Assembly (NCBI GenBank): GCA_016183655.1
Contig: JACPEH010000013.1
Span: forward strand, 80,838-144,837
Direction: 5' to 3'
Origin: Rhodocyclales bacterium
GTDB lineage: Bacteria; Pseudomonadota; Gammaproteobacteria; Burkholderiales; Rhodocyclaceae
DNA length: 64,000 nt
Shown piece by piece: positions 36,511 through 45,865 of the stretch. The notes below the pieces were generated by a model. It was not told the origin of the DNA. It worked only from the letters and a program-made list of their open reading frames with translations, and made no database searches. Position 1 is the stretch's first letter; each line of letters begins with the position of its first letter. The position numbers were made by a program, and so were the translations under genes.

Positions 36511-37548
36511 ATGAGCCGAACCCTGCCGCAGATCGTTTCCCGCACGCTTGCCGCAACGCTGCTCGCCGCCGCCTTCGCCGGCACGGCGACGGCCGAAGAG
36601 AAGGTGCTGAACCTTTATTCCGCGCGCCACTACCAGACGGACGAGGCGCTCTACGCAAACTTCAGCAAGCAGACCGGGATCAAGATCAACCGTATCGAGG
36701 GCAAGGAAGAGGAACTGCTCGAACGGATCAAGAACGAAGGCGCCAACAGCCCGGCCGACGTGCTGCTGACGGTCGATGCCGCACGCCTGGCGAAAGCCCA
36801 CGAACTGGGCCTGTTCGCGCCGGTGAAGTCGAAGCTGCTGGAATCGCGCATCCCGGCCCACCTGCGCACCGACGACTGGTTCTCGTTCTCCACCCGCGCC
36901 CGCGTCATCGTCTACAACAAGGCGGCGGTGAAGGCCGAGGACGTGCAGAACTACGACGACCTCGCCAACGCCAGGCTGAAGGGCAAGGTGTGCACGCGTT
37001 CCGGATCGCATCCGTACAACCTGTCGCTGATGGCCTCGATCATCTCGCATCAGGGCGAAGCGAAGGCGGAGAACTGGGCGAAGGGCGTCGTCGCCAATTT
37101 CGCGCGCGCGCCGAAGGGCGGCGACACCGACCAGATCAAGGCGGTCGCCGCCGGCGAGTGCGGCGTCGCCATCTCCAACTCCTACTACGTCGCCCGCCTG
37201 ATGCGCTCGAACAAGGCCGACGAGAAGAAGGTCATGGAGCAGGTCGGCGTCGTCTGGCCGAACCAGAAGACCTCCGGCGCGCACATCAACGTTTCCGGCG
37301 GCGGCATGCTGAAGAACGCCCCGCACAAGGAGGCCGCGGTGAAATTCCTTGAGTACCTGGCATCCGACGAAGCGCAGCGCTATTTCGCCGACGGCAACAA
37401 CGAATGGCCGGCGGTTCCCGGCATCAAGGTCGCCAACCCGGCGCTCGACGCGCTCGGCCCGTTCAAGGCCGACAGCCTCCCGGTCGGCAACCTGGCGATG
37501 TACGCGGTGAAGGCGCAGGTGCTCTTCGACAAGGCGGGCTACCGCTAA
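36511..37548 (+). CDS. fbpA: Fe(III) ABC transporter substrate-binding protein
   Basis: Periplasmic ferric-ion-binding protein of 345 residues (FbpA/FutA type). The signal peptide ends near ATA-EEK (about residue 28). The mature protein starts VLNLYSARHYQTDEALYANFSKQTGI, and carries the paired tyrosines SNSYYVARLM (about 228-237) expected to bind iron. The cysteine in KGKVCTRSGSHPYN is also seen in this family. GGAG precedes the start. It has its own promoter and terminator; the permease gene fbpB is on the opposite strand downstream. Confidence 0.92.
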   Translation: MSRTLPQIVSRTLAATLLAAAFAGTATAEEKVLNLYSARHYQTDEALYANFSKQTGIKINRIEGKEEELLERIKNEGANSPADVLLTVDAARLAKAHELGLFAPVKSKLLESRIPAHLRTDDWFSFSTRARVIVYNKAAVKAEDVQNYDDLANARLKGKVCTRSGSHPYNLSLMASIISHQGEAKAENWAKGVVANFARAPKGGDTDQIKAVAAGECGVAISNSYYVARLMRSNKADEKKVMEQVGVVWPNQKTSGAHINVSGGGMLKNAPHKEAAVKFLEYLASDEAQRYFADGNNEWPAVPGIKVANPALDALGPFKADSLPVGNLAMYAVKAQVLFDKAGYR

Positions 37549-37570
37549 ACCCGGCCCCCCGGAAAAACGA

Positions 37571-37597
37571 ACGCCCCGGCAACCCCGGGGCGTTTTT
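37571..37597 (+). terminator. Rho-independent terminator after fbpA
   Basis: ACGCCCCGG-CAACC-CCGGGGCGT followed by TTTT, 22 bases past the fbpA stop. The A-run in front (GGAAAAACGA) may let it also serve the convergent fbpB gene. Confidence 0.85.
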
Positions 37598-37622
37598 CAT
37601 GGCGGCGACGGTCGGCGCCGAA

Positions 37623-39257
37623 TCAGCGCCGCGACCGGGCGATCTGCCTCGACAGCGCGATCAGCGGCACCAGGCCGACGGCGACGATCGCCAGTGCCGC
37701 CGTCGAGGCTTCGGCCAGGCGCTCGTCGGAAGCCAGCGTGTAGGTCTGCGTCGCCAGCGTGTCGAAGTTGAAGGGGCGCATTACCAGCGTCGCCGGCAGC
37801 TCCTTCATCACGTCGACGAAGACCAGCAGGCCGGCGGTGAACAGGCTGCCGCGCAAGAGCGGCATGTGCACCCGGCGCAGCGTCTCGCCCTGCGAGCAGC
37901 CGAGGCTCTTCGCCGCGTCGTCCATGCTCGGGGTGATCTTCGACAGGCTGGCGCCGACCGTCTGCAAGGCGACGGCGAGGAAGCGCACCAGATAGGCATA
38001 GACCAGCGCGGCGATGCCACCGGTCAGCAACAGGCCGGGATTGCTGCCGAAGAGTGCCTGCCAGCCGGTGGCCAGCCAGTTGTCGAGCCGCGTCACCGGA
38101 ATCAGCACGCCAACCGCGATCACCGACCCCGGCACCGCGTAGCCGAGGCCGACCATGCGGTTCAAGGCGCGCGCCAACATGCCCGTCGACAGGCGCGCGG
38201 CATAGGCGAGCAGCAGTGCCAGCGCCACCGCGCAGGCGGCGGTGACGCCGGCGAGCACGAAGCTGTTGCGCGAGAGCATCAGGAAACGCTCGCCGAACTG
38301 CGTGTCGCCCTCGGTCAGCGCCAGCCGCAGCAGCAGCCCGGCGGGCAACAGGAAGCCGACGAACAGCGGCAGCACACAGGCGGCAAAGGCGGCGGCGCCG
38401 TGCCAGCCGGCCAGCCGACGGCCGGGCAGCTGGCGGTTACGGCCGGTGGTGTTGTGGAAACGGGCGCGACTGCGCGACGCGCGCTCCAGCGCCAGCAGCA
38501 GCACGACGAAACCGAGCAGCATCGCCGCCAACTGCGCCGCCGCGATACGGTCGCCGAGCGAGAACCAGGCGCGATAGATGCCGGTGGTGAAGGTCTGCAC
38601 CGCGAAGTAGGAAACCGTTCCGTAGTCGGCCAGCGTCTCCATCAGCGCCAGCGCGGTGCCCGCCGCCACCGCCGGCCGCGCCAGCGGCAGCGAGACGCGG
38701 AAGAAGGTCGCCCACGGCCCGACGCCGAGCGTGCGCGCCGCCTCCAGCATGCCGCTCGCCCGTTCCAGGAAGGCAGTGCGGGCGATCATGTAGACATACG
38801 GATAGAGGACGAAGACGAACATCGTCACCGCGCCGCCGAGCGAGCGCACGTCGGGAAACCAGTAGTCGCCCTTGTGCCAGCCGAAGCTTTCGCGCAGCGC
38901 CGTCTGCAGCGGCCCGACGAACTGCAGGAAATCGGTATAGACGTAGGCCAGCACATAGGCCGGCATCGCCAGCGGCAGCACCAGCGCCCAGTCGAAGACG
39001 CGGCGCCCGGGAAAATCGTGCATCGCCGTCAGCCAGGCGGTGACGACGCCGACGACAACGACGCCGCCGCCGACGCCAGCGCACAGCCAGAGCGTGTTGC
39101 CGATGTATTCGGGCAGCACCGTTGCCGCGAGGTGCCGCCAGGTGTCGCCGGTGCCGCCGGCGAACACGTTGAGCAGAACGCTGGCGATCGGCATGCCGAC
39201 GAGCAAGGCGACGCACAGCGAGAAACGGAGCAGGGGGCTAAATCGGGCGCGGGTCAT
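37623..39257 (-). CDS. fbpB: Fe(III) ABC transporter permease
   Basis: A 544-residue inner-membrane permease made of two fused six-helix halves, as in FbpB/SfuB/FutB. Each half has the ATPase-contact EAA loop: MLEAARTLGVGPWATFFRVSLPLARPA and MDDAAKSLGCSQGETLRRVHMPLLRGS. The start at 39257 (MTRARFSPLLRF) is used; the frame extends upstream into the divergent promoter region. It is transcribed away from fbpC with about 100 bases between the starts, and converges with fbpA. Confidence 0.9.
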   Translation of the reverse strand: MTRARFSPLLRFSLCVALLVGMPIASVLLNVFAGGTGDTWRHLAATVLPEYIGNTLWLCAGVGGGVVVVGVVTAWLTAMHDFPGRRVFDWALVLPLAMPAYVLAYVYTDFLQFVGPLQTALRESFGWHKGDYWFPDVRSLGGAVTMFVFVLYPYVYMIARTAFLERASGMLEAARTLGVGPWATFFRVSLPLARPAVAAGTALALMETLADYGTVSYFAVQTFTTGIYRAWFSLGDRIAAAQLAAMLLGFVVLLLALERASRSRARFHNTTGRNRQLPGRRLAGWHGAAAFAACVLPLFVGFLLPAGLLLRLALTEGDTQFGERFLMLSRNSFVLAGVTAACAVALALLLAYAARLSTGMLARALNRMVGLGYAVPGSVIAVGVLIPVTRLDNWLATGWQALFGSNPGLLLTGGIAALVYAYLVRFLAVALQTVGASLSKITPSMDDAAKSLGCSQGETLRRVHMPLLRGSLFTAGLLVFVDVMKELPATLVMRPFNFDTLATQTYTLASDERLAEASTAALAIVAVGLVPLIALSRQIARSRR

Positions 39258-39271
39258 GGTGATCCAGTGTG

Positions 39272-39290
39272 AATGCGAATTATAATTGAC
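39272..39290. promoter_or_regulatory. Possible Fur site and shared promoter between fbpB and fbpC
   Basis: AATGCGAATTATAATTGAC resembles Fur boxes (AATGCGAATNATTNTCATT style) and contains TATAAT on both strands (39281-39286 plus; 39284-39279 minus). This would allow joint iron control of the divergent genes. Convincing -35 boxes were not found, so the assignment is tentative. Confidence 0.45.
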
Positions 39291-39356
39291 TGTCGGCCTC
39301 TTCCGCGCGTCCGCGCCGAACGAGGCGAGCCGGCACCGCACACGAATCCCGCTCCC

Positions 39357-40472
39357 ATGGCCCATCTAGAACTCACCGACATCCAGCAACGCTACGGCAA
39401 GCATGTCGTCGTCAACGGCGTCTCGTTCTCGGTCGAGGCCGGCAGCATCGCCTGCCTGCTCGGCCCCTCGGGTTGCGGCAAGACGACGCTGCTGCGCTGC
39501 ATCGCCGGCTTCGAGCCGGTGGTCGCCGGCGAGATCCGCCTCGAAGAGCGCATCGTCAGCCGGCCGGGCTTCTCGCTGGCACCGGAGAAGCGGCGCATCG
39601 GCATGGTCTTCCAGGACTACGCGCTGTTCCCGCACCTGACCGTCGCCGGCAACGTCGCCTTCGGCCTCGGCGCGCTGGCGGAACCGGCGCGCAACGATCG
39701 CGTCGAGGAACTGCTGGCCACGGTCGGCCTCGCCGGCCAGGGCGAGAAATACCCGCACGAGCTGTCCGGCGGCCAGCAGCAGCGCGTCGCGCTGGCGCGC
39801 GCGCTGGCCCCGAAACCGGAACTGATCCTGCTCGACGAGCCTTTCTCCAACCTCGACGTCGACCTGCGCGAGCGCCTCTCGCACGAGGTGCGCGAGATCC
39901 TCAAGCGCGAGGGGATGACCGCGATCCTGGTCACCCACGACCAGAACGAGGCCTTCGCCATGGCCGACGAGATCGGCGTCATGGACGGCGGCCGCATCCA
40001 GCAATGGGACACGCCATACAACCTCTACCACCAGCCGGCCAACCGCTTCGTCGCCGATTTCGTCGGCCAGGGCGTGTTCCTGCCCGGCGAGGTGATCAGC
40101 CAGCACGAGGTCGAGGTCGAGCTCGGCCGGCTGCATTCGCTGCTGCCGCTCGAATGCAGCGAGGGCTGCGGCACCTGCGGCAAGCCGTGCGGCGTCGAGG
40201 TGCTGCTCCGCCCCGACGACATCATCCACGACGACCGCAGTACGCTGCAGGCGGAAGTCGTGCACAAGGCCTTCCGCGGCGCCGACATCCTGTACACCTT
40301 GCGCCTGGCGAGCGGCATCCACGTCCTCTCGCTGGTGCCCTCGCACCACAACCACGCCCTCGGCGAGAAGATCGGCATCCGTCTTGACGTCGACCACGTG
40401 GTCGCCTTCAAGACGCCGCTGCGCACCTACCGCGCGCAGCCGACGGTGCAGCCGGTCGCCTTCGTGCAATGA
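39357..40472 (+). CDS. fbpC: Fe(III) ABC transporter ATP-binding protein with a four-cysteine motif
   Basis: ATPase of the ferric-iron importer, 371 residues. Walker A is GPSGCGKTT (about 38-46), signature [16 protein letters not shown], Walker [13 protein letters not shown] and H-loop VTHDQNEAF. The C-terminal TOBE-like regulatory part holds an unusual cluster, Cys267, Cys271, Cys274 and Cys278 ([14 protein letters not shown]), which could bind a metal or Fe-S cluster. Its stop overlaps the aat start by ATGA, so aat is translationally coupled. The ATG at 39357 lacks a strong ribosome site. Confidence 0.92.
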   Translation: MAHLELTDIQQRYGKHVVVNGVSFSVEAGSIACLLGPSGCGKTTLLRCIAGFEPVVAGEIRLEERIVSRPGFSLAPEKRRIGMVFQDYALFPHLTVAGNVAFGLGALAEPARNDRVEELLATVGLAGQGEKYPHELSGGQQQRVALARALAPKPELILLDEPFSNLDVDLRERLSHEVREILKREGMTAILVTHDQNEAFAMADEIGVMDGGRIQQWDTPYNLYHQPANRFVADFVGQGVFLPGEVISQHEVEVELGRLHSLLPLECSEGCGTCGKPCGVEVLLRPDDIIHDDRSTLQAEVVHKAFRGADILYTLRLASGIHVLSLVPSHHNHALGEKIGIRLDVDHVVAFKTPLRTYRAQPTVQPVAFVQ

Positions 40473-41188
40473 TCCCCTGGCTCGTCGCCGACGCGCCCTT
40501 TCCTCCGCTCGAACTCGCCCTCGCCGACCCCAACGGCCTGCTCTGCGCCGGCGGCGACCTCTCCCCGGAACGCATCCTCGCTGCCTACCGCCACGGCATC
40601 TTCCCGTGGTTCTCCGACGGCCAGCCGATCCTGTGGTGGTCGCCGGACCCGCGCATGGTGCTCTTCCCCGCCGAGTTCAAGGTTTCGCGCTCGCTGCGGA
40701 AAACGCTGCGCGCCGGCCGCTACGAGGTCCGCCTCGACAGCGACTTCGCCGCCGTCATCGACACCTGCGCCCATTCCTGGCGACCCGGCCAGCCGGGCAC
40801 CTGGATCACGCCGGAGATGCGGCACGCCTACCGCCGGCTGCACGAACTCGGCTGGGCGCATTCGGTCGAAACCTGGGTGGAAAGCGAAAACGGCTACGAA
40901 CTGGTCGGCGGTCTCTACGGGCTCGCCATCGGCCGCATGTTCTACGGCGAATCGATGTTCTCGCGGCGTACCGACGCCTCGAAGATCGCCGCCGCGCATC
41001 TGGCCCGCTTTCTTGAGAGCTGCGGATTCGGCATGATAGATTGCCAGATGCGCACCGATCATCTGGCCTCGCTCGGCGCCCGCGAGGTTCCGCGCAGCGA
41101 GTTCGCCAGCCGGCTCGCCGCGCTGGTCGAGGCCGACGGCACACCCGGGCGATGGCCGGAGGACGGCGCGACGTTTTCCTGGCGCTGA
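40469..41188 (+). CDS. aat: Leucyl/phenylalanyl-tRNA-protein transferase
   Basis: N-end-rule enzyme that adds Leu or Phe to proteins with N-terminal Lys or Arg, marking them for ClpAP via ClpS. The 239-residue protein has the family segments [70 protein letters not shown] and [19 protein letters not shown]. It starts inside the last codon of fbpC (ATGA) and is followed by the second transferase bpt. Confidence 0.95.
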   Translation: MIPWLVADAPFPPLELALADPNGLLCAGGDLSPERILAAYRHGIFPWFSDGQPILWWSPDPRMVLFPAEFKVSRSLRKTLRAGRYEVRLDSDFAAVIDTCAHSWRPGQPGTWITPEMRHAYRRLHELGWAHSVETWVESENGYELVGGLYGLAIGRMFYGESMFSRRTDASKIAAAHLARFLESCGFGMIDCQMRTDHLASLGAREVPRSEFASRLAALVEADGTPGRWPEDGATFSWR

Positions 41189-41201
41189 ATATGGAGGTTG
41201 C

Positions 41202-41942
41202 GTGTCCCGACTGAACGATTCCGAACTGCCCTTCTCGCTGCTGCAGTTCTATTCGACCTCCCCCTACACCTGCAGCTACCTGCCGGACGAGATCGCGCGC
41301 TCGCAGGTGGCGACGCCGACCCACCTGATCACCACCGAGGTCTACAACGACCTGGTGCGCGCCGGCTTCCGCCGCAGCGGCGTGTTCACCTACCGTCCGC
41401 ATTGCGACCACTGCCGCAAGTGCGTGCCGGTCCGGCTGCCGGTCGAACGCTTCACCGCCAGCCGCAGCCAGCGGCGCGCCTGGGAAAGGCATTCCGGGCT
41501 GCGCGCCCGCGAACTGCCGCTCGGCTTCCATGAGGGGCACTACGACCTCTACCTGCGTTACCAGAGCGCCCGCCACGCCGGCGGTGGCATGGACCAGGAC
41601 AGCCACGAGCAGTACGCCCACTTCCTGCTGCAGAGCCGCGTCGACACCCGCCTGGTCGAGTTCTCCGACGACGACGGGCTGTGCATGGTGAGCATCATCG
41701 ACGTCCTCGGCGACGGCCTCTCCTCGGTCTACACCTTCTTCGAGCCGGACATCGCCGGCGCCAGCTTCGGCACCTACAACATCCTCTGGCAGCTCGCCCA
41801 GTGCCGCGCCCTCGGCCTGCCCTACCTGTACCTCGGCTACTGGATCGCGGAAAGCCCGAAGATGGCCTACAAGGCGCGCTTCCATCCGATCGAGGGGCTG
41901 ATCGACGGCGAATGGAAGGAATTGCCGGCCGGCGGACCATAG
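41202..41942 (+). CDS. bpt: Aspartate/glutamate leucyltransferase (Bpt/Ate1-like)
   Basis: Second N-end-rule transferase, 246 residues, which in bacteria adds Leu to proteins with N-terminal Asp or Glu. The N-terminal domain has the cysteines TCSYLP and [19 protein letters not shown]; the C-terminal GNAT-like domain has [24 protein letters not shown] and [29 protein letters not shown] at 41202 is used as start, with GGAGG four bases upstream. It lies 13 bases after aat, a common pairing in Proteobacteria. Confidence 0.93.
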   Translation: MSRLNDSELPFSLLQFYSTSPYTCSYLPDEIARSQVATPTHLITTEVYNDLVRAGFRRSGVFTYRPHCDHCRKCVPVRLPVERFTASRSQRRAWERHSGLRARELPLGFHEGHYDLYLRYQSARHAGGGMDQDSHEQYAHFLLQSRVDTRLVEFSDDDGLCMVSIIDVLGDGLSSVYTFFEPDIAGASFGTYNILWQLAQCRALGLPYLYLGYWIAESPKMAYKARFHPIEGLIDGEWKELPAGGP

Positions 41943-41984
41943 GCGCCACGCCTGCCCCCGCCCATCCACTCAGGGAGAAGACAA

Positions 41985-43100
41985 ATGCTGATCGGCGTAC
42001 CCAGGGAAATCAAGGTTCATGAATACCGCGTCGGGCTGACGCCGGGCAGCGTGCGCGAGGCGGTCGCCCACGGCCACCGGGTGCTGGTCGAGAAGGGCGC
42101 CGGCGCCGGCATCGGCCTTGCCGACGACGCCTACCTCGCCGCCGGCGCCGAACTCGCCGAAAACGCCGAAGAAGTCTTCGCCCGCGCCGAGCTGATCGTC
42201 AAGGTCAAGGAACCGCAGCCGGCCGAATGCCGCCTGCTGCGCGCCGGGCAGGCGCTGTTCACCTACCTGCACCTGGCCCCCGACCCGGAGCAGACCCGCC
42301 TGCTGCTCGCCTCCGGAACCACGGCGATCGCCTACGAGACGGTGACCGCCGCCGGCGGCGGCCTGCCGCTGCTGGCGCCGATGAGCGAGGTCGCCGGCCG
42401 CATGGCGATCCAGGCCGGCGCCGCCTGCCTGGAGAAGGAGAAGGGCGGCGCCGGCCTGCTCCTCGGCGGCGTTCCCGGCGTGCCGCCGGCAAAGGTGGTG
42501 ATCCTCGGCGGCGGCACCGTCGGCACCAACGCCGCGCAGATCGCCGTCGGCGTCGGCGCCGAAGTGGCGGTCTTCGATCGCTCGCTGGAACGCCTGCGCC
42601 AGCTCGACGCCCGTTTCGGCAATCGCCTGCGCACGCTGCACCCGACGCAGGAAAGCATCGAGCGCCACGTCCTCGATGCCGATCTCGTCGTCGGCGCCGC
42701 GCTGGTCCCCGGCGCCGCTGCACCGAAGCTGGTGACGGCGGCGATGGTGCGCGCGATGCGCCCCGGCTCGGTGCTGGTCGACGTCTCGATCGACCAGGGC
42801 GGCTGCTTCGAGACCAGCCGCCCGACGACGCACGCGGCACCGACCTACCTGGTAGACGGCGTCGTCCACTACTGTGTCGCCAACATGCCCGGCGCCGTCG
42901 CCCGCACCTCGACCTTCGCCCTCAACAACGCCACGCTGCCCTTCGTGCTGGCACTCGCCGACAAGGGCTGGCGGCAGGCGATGCGCGACGATCCGCACCT
43001 GCGCGCCGGCCTCAACGTAATCGACGGCGCGCTCACCTGCGCGCCGGTGGCGGAAGCCCTGGGATTGGTTTTCAGCGAGCCGATGGCGAAGCTCGCCTGA
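41985..43100 (+). CDS. ald: Alanine dehydrogenase
   Basis: NAD-dependent alanine dehydrogenase of 371 residues, interconverting alanine and pyruvate plus ammonia. The N-terminus MLIGVPREIKVHEYRVGLTP carries the substrate arginine, KVKEPQPAECRLL the conserved lysine, and YLHLAPD the catalytic histidine. The Rossmann motif ILGGGTVGTNAA is near residue 170-182, and the C-terminus has VANMPGAVARTSTFALNNATLP. GGGAGAA precedes the start. It seems to be a separate unit from bpt. Confidence 0.94.
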   Translation: MLIGVPREIKVHEYRVGLTPGSVREAVAHGHRVLVEKGAGAGIGLADDAYLAAGAELAENAEEVFARAELIVKVKEPQPAECRLLRAGQALFTYLHLAPDPEQTRLLLASGTTAIAYETVTAAGGGLPLLAPMSEVAGRMAIQAGAACLEKEKGGAGLLLGGVPGVPPAKVVILGGGTVGTNAAQIAVGVGAEVAVFDRSLERLRQLDARFGNRLRTLHPTQESIERHVLDADLVVGAALVPGAAAPKLVTAAMVRAMRPGSVLVDVSIDQGGCFETSRPTTHAAPTYLVDGVVHYCVANMPGAVARTSTFALNNATLPFVLALADKGWRQAMRDDPHLRAGLNVIDGALTCAPVAEALGLVFSEPMAKLA

Positions 43101-43268
43101 CGCCGATGGCGCCGGCGATAAATCCATTGCATCGCAACATTCAACAACGCCGAGGAAAATACGACTTTAGTAATAGAACGTCGTCATCGCATTTTGCGCT
43201 GCATCAATAAATCCGCAACACAAGGGGCATAGCATGTTTCCTGACAGCAAACCAACCAGGAGCATGTC

Positions 43269-43466
43269 ATGGCAACGCCGAAAGCCCCCTCGATCACCTT
43301 CTCCGAAGCCCGCGACGCCTTCGTCAAGGCCCTCACCGACTACCAGACCGCCACCCGCGACATGAGCCTGGCGCTGCAGCGCATCTCCGATCGCACCTCG
43401 TCGTTCTACCAGTCGCTGCAGACGGTCGTAAACACGACGGGATCGATGATCGTGCCGCGGCGCTGA
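43269..43466 (+). CDS. Small hypothetical protein
   Basis: A 65-residue protein I do not recognise. It is helical and phasin-like in flavour: ITFSEARDAFVKALTDYQTATRDMSLALQRISDRTSSFYQSLQTVVNTT. It has no signal peptide or membrane segment. A clear AGGAG six bases upstream supports the start. The AT-richer 168-base gap before it, after ald, probably holds a promoter, but no convincing pair of boxes was found. Alternatives include a structural or regulatory helical peptide. Confidence 0.65.
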   Translation: MATPKAPSITFSEARDAFVKALTDYQTATRDMSLALQRISDRTSSFYQSLQTVVNTTGSMIVPRR

Positions 43467-43614
43467 AGCCTCGGCCAGCGGCACGGCATCGTCCTTGCCG
43501 TTTCCCGATGTCACGGGCGAAACGCACCCGGCGGCACCGGCTGCCGGCCGGGTAGCCCGCAGCACAGCCCGCAGTACAGCCCATTTCGATGCTGCATTGC
43601 GGTAAAATTGCGGG

Positions 43615-44655
43615 ATGCTCTATCCCCTGATCCGCAAATTCTTCTTCTCGCTCGACGCCGAGAATGCCCACGGCATCGGCATGAGCGGCGTTTCCCTGCT
43701 TTCCTGCACCGGCCTTGCCGGCGTGTTGGCAAAACCGGTGCCGGCCTGCCCGGTCGAGGTGATGGGGCTGAAGTTCCCCAACCCGGTCGGACTGGCCGCC
43801 GGCCTCGACAAGAACGGCGATCACATCGACGGGCTGGCCGCGCTCGGTTTCGGCTTCCTCGAAATCGGCACGATCACGCCGCGCCCGCAGCCCGGCAACC
43901 CGCGCCCGCGGCTGTTCCGCATCCCGGAGAAGCAGGCCATCATCAACCGCATGGGCTTCAACAACGAGGGCGTCGACAAGCTGATCGCCAACGTCCGCGC
44001 GGCAAAATTTCCGCAACGGGGCGGCATCCTCGGCATCAACATCGGCAAGAACTTCGACACGCCGATCGAGAAGGCCGCCGACGACTACCTCGCCTGCCTG
44101 GAGAAGGTCTATCCGCTGGCCAGCTACGTCACCGTCAACATCTCCAGCCCGAACACCAAGAACCTGCGCGAGCTGCAGAAGGACGAGGCGCTCGACGCGC
44201 TGCTGGCGCCGCTGAAGGCGGCGCAGACCCGGCTGGCCGACACGCACGGCCGCTACGTGCCGCTGGCGCTGAAGATCGCCCCCGACCTGGAGCCCGAGCA
44301 GATCACCGGCATCGCCGACCTGCTGCGCCGGCACCGCATGGACGGCGTGATCGCCACCAACACTACCATCGCCCGTAGCGGCGTCGAGGGTCTGCCGAAC
44401 GCCGCGGAAACCGGCGGCCTCTCCGGCGCGCCGCTGTTCGCCGCCTCGACCGAAGTGGTCAGGAAGCTTGCCGCGGCGCTCCAGGGCGAACTGCCGATCA
44501 TCGGCGTCGGCGGCATCATGAACGGCGACGATGCGGCAGCGAAGATCGCCGCCGGGGCCAGCCTGGTGCAGTTCTATTCCGGCTTCATCTACCGTGGCCC
44601 GGATCTGGTCAGCGAGGCGGCAGCCGCGATCGCTAGAATGCCGCGCCACACCTGA
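43615..44655 (+). CDS. pyrD: Dihydroorotate dehydrogenase (quinone), class 2
   Basis: Membrane-associated flavoenzyme of pyrimidine synthesis that passes electrons to the quinone pool. The 346-residue protein has an N-terminal amphipathic quinone-binding helix ([20 protein letters not shown]), [15 protein letters not shown], the FMN/substrate motif [16 protein letters not shown] with catalytic serine, LKIAPDL, and [13 protein letters not shown]. The C-terminal [35 protein letters not shown] binds the FMN phosphate. It precedes the rsx operon by 86 bases but appears to be a separate unit. Confidence 0.95.
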   Translation: MLYPLIRKFFFSLDAENAHGIGMSGVSLLSCTGLAGVLAKPVPACPVEVMGLKFPNPVGLAAGLDKNGDHIDGLAALGFGFLEIGTITPRPQPGNPRPRLFRIPEKQAIINRMGFNNEGVDKLIANVRAAKFPQRGGILGINIGKNFDTPIEKAADDYLACLEKVYPLASYVTVNISSPNTKNLRELQKDEALDALLAPLKAAQTRLADTHGRYVPLALKIAPDLEPEQITGIADLLRRHRMDGVIATNTTIARSGVEGLPNAAETGGLSGAPLFAASTEVVRKLAAALQGELPIIGVGGIMNGDDAAAKIAAGASLVQFYSGFIYRGPDLVSEAAAAIARMPRHT

Positions 44656-44691
44656 GTTTCCAACGAAAGCCCCTGAACTGATCGCGGTTGT

Positions 44692-44732
44692 TTGATACAA
44701 CTCAATAGCCGATAATTCGCCGCCCGTATCAT
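44692..44732 (+). promoter_or_regulatory. FNR-like class II promoter of the rsx operon
   Basis: TTGATACAACTCAA (44692-44705) matches the FNR consensus TTGAT-N4-ATCAA at nine of ten positions. About 31 bases downstream of its centre is -10 TATCAT (44727-44732), the spacing of class II activation near -41.5. This implies anaerobic induction. The predicted transcript starts within about four bases of the rsxA ATG (44742). Confidence 0.65.
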
Positions 44733-44741
44733 TTCGCGACC

Positions 44742-45326
44742 ATGACCCACTACCTCTTCGTTCTCCTCGGCGCCGTTCTGGTGAACAACGTCGTCCTGGT
44801 GAAGATCCTCGGCCTGTGCCCCTTCATGGGGGTTTCCAAGAAACTGGAAACGGCCTTCGGCATGGGCGCCGCGACCACCTTCGTGCTGACCGTCGCCACC
44901 GGCGCCAGCTACGTCATCGACCACTACCTGCTGATGCCCTTCGGGCTGGAGTACCTGCGTACGCTGTCGTTCATCGTCACGATCGCCGCCATCGTCCAGC
45001 TCACCGAGATGGTCATCCAGAAGACCAGCCCGGTGCTGCACCAGGTGCTCGGCATCTACCTGCCGCTGATCACCACCAACTGCGCGGTGCTCGGCGTGCC
45101 GCTGCTGAACATCGCCAACAAGAACGACTTCGTCGATTCGCTGCTGTTCGGCGCCGGCAGCGCCGTCGGCTTCTCGCTGGTGCTGGTGCTCTTCGCCGGC
45201 ATCCGCGAGCGCACTGACGGCGCCGACGTTCCCGTCCATTTCAGGGGCGCGGCCATCGCGATGGTCACCGCCGGCCTGATGTCGCTGGCCTTCATGGGCT
45301 TCGCCGGCCTGGACAAGTACCAATGA
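44742..45326 (+). CDS. rsxA: Electron transport complex subunit RsxA/RnfA
   Basis: Integral membrane subunit of the Rnf/Rsx ferredoxin-quinone or ferredoxin-NAD oxidoreductase. The 194-residue protein has six predicted helices and the family segments [18 protein letters not shown] and [14 protein letters not shown], including cysteines thought to hold an intramembrane [2Fe-2S] centre shared with RsxE. First gene of rsxABCDGE; no ribosome site is visible and the message may be nearly leaderless. Its stop overlaps the rsxB start (ATGA). Confidence 0.95.
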   Translation: MTHYLFVLLGAVLVNNVVLVKILGLCPFMGVSKKLETAFGMGAATTFVLTVATGASYVIDHYLLMPFGLEYLRTLSFIVTIAAIVQLTEMVIQKTSPVLHQVLGIYLPLITTNCAVLGVPLLNIANKNDFVDSLLFGAGSAVGFSLVLVLFAGIRERTDGADVPVHFRGAAIAMVTAGLMSLAFMGFAGLDKYQ

Positions 45327-45865
45327 TCACCGCCATCGCGATCATGGCGCTCGGCGCCATCGTGCTCGGCGCCGCACTCGGCTACGCCTCGATCAAGTTC
45401 AAGGTCGAGGGCGACCCGCTGGTCGAGAAGATCGAGGCCATCCTGCCGCAGACGCAGTGCGGCCAGTGCGGCTACCCCGGCTGCCGCCCGTACGCGGAGG
45501 CGATCAACAAGGGCGAGGCCGACATCAACCTCTGTCCGCCGGGCGGCATGGAAGGCGTACAACGCCTCGCCGACCTGCTCGGACGGGAAGTGAAGCCGCT
45601 CGAAGCGGAAGAAAAACCGAAGGCTGTCGCCTTCATCGACGAGCAGACCTGCATCGGCTGCACGCTGTGCATCCAGGCGTGCCCGGTCGATGCCATCGTC
45701 GGCGCCGCCAAGCAGATGCATACGATCATCCCCGAGCTGTGCACCGGCTGCGAACTGTGCGTGCCGCCGTGTCCGGTCGAGTGCATCTCGATGGAACCGA
45801 TCACCGAAAACCTCGACAACTGGAAATGGAAATACCCGGTGATCGAGATCAAGCGGGCCGCCTGA
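45323..45865 (+). CDS. rsxB: Electron transport complex subunit RsxB/RnfB
   Basis: Ferredoxin-like subunit of the Rnf complex, 180 residues. An N-terminal membrane anchor ([19 protein letters not shown]) is followed by the CGQCGYPGC...C cluster domain (about residues 45-75). Two [4Fe-4S] motifs are [12 protein letters not shown] and [12 protein letters not shown] (about 110-155). It is coupled to rsxA by ATGA and to rsxC by TGATG, so the first three subunits are made together. Length is slightly longer than E. coli RsxB owing to the C-terminal tail. Confidence 0.95.
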   Translation: MITAIAIMALGAIVLGAALGYASIKFKVEGDPLVEKIEAILPQTQCGQCGYPGCRPYAEAINKGEADINLCPPGGMEGVQRLADLLGREVKPLEAEEKPKAVAFIDEQTCIGCTLCIQACPVDAIVGAAKQMHTIIPELCTGCELCVPPCPVECISMEPITENLDNWKWKYPVIEIKRAA

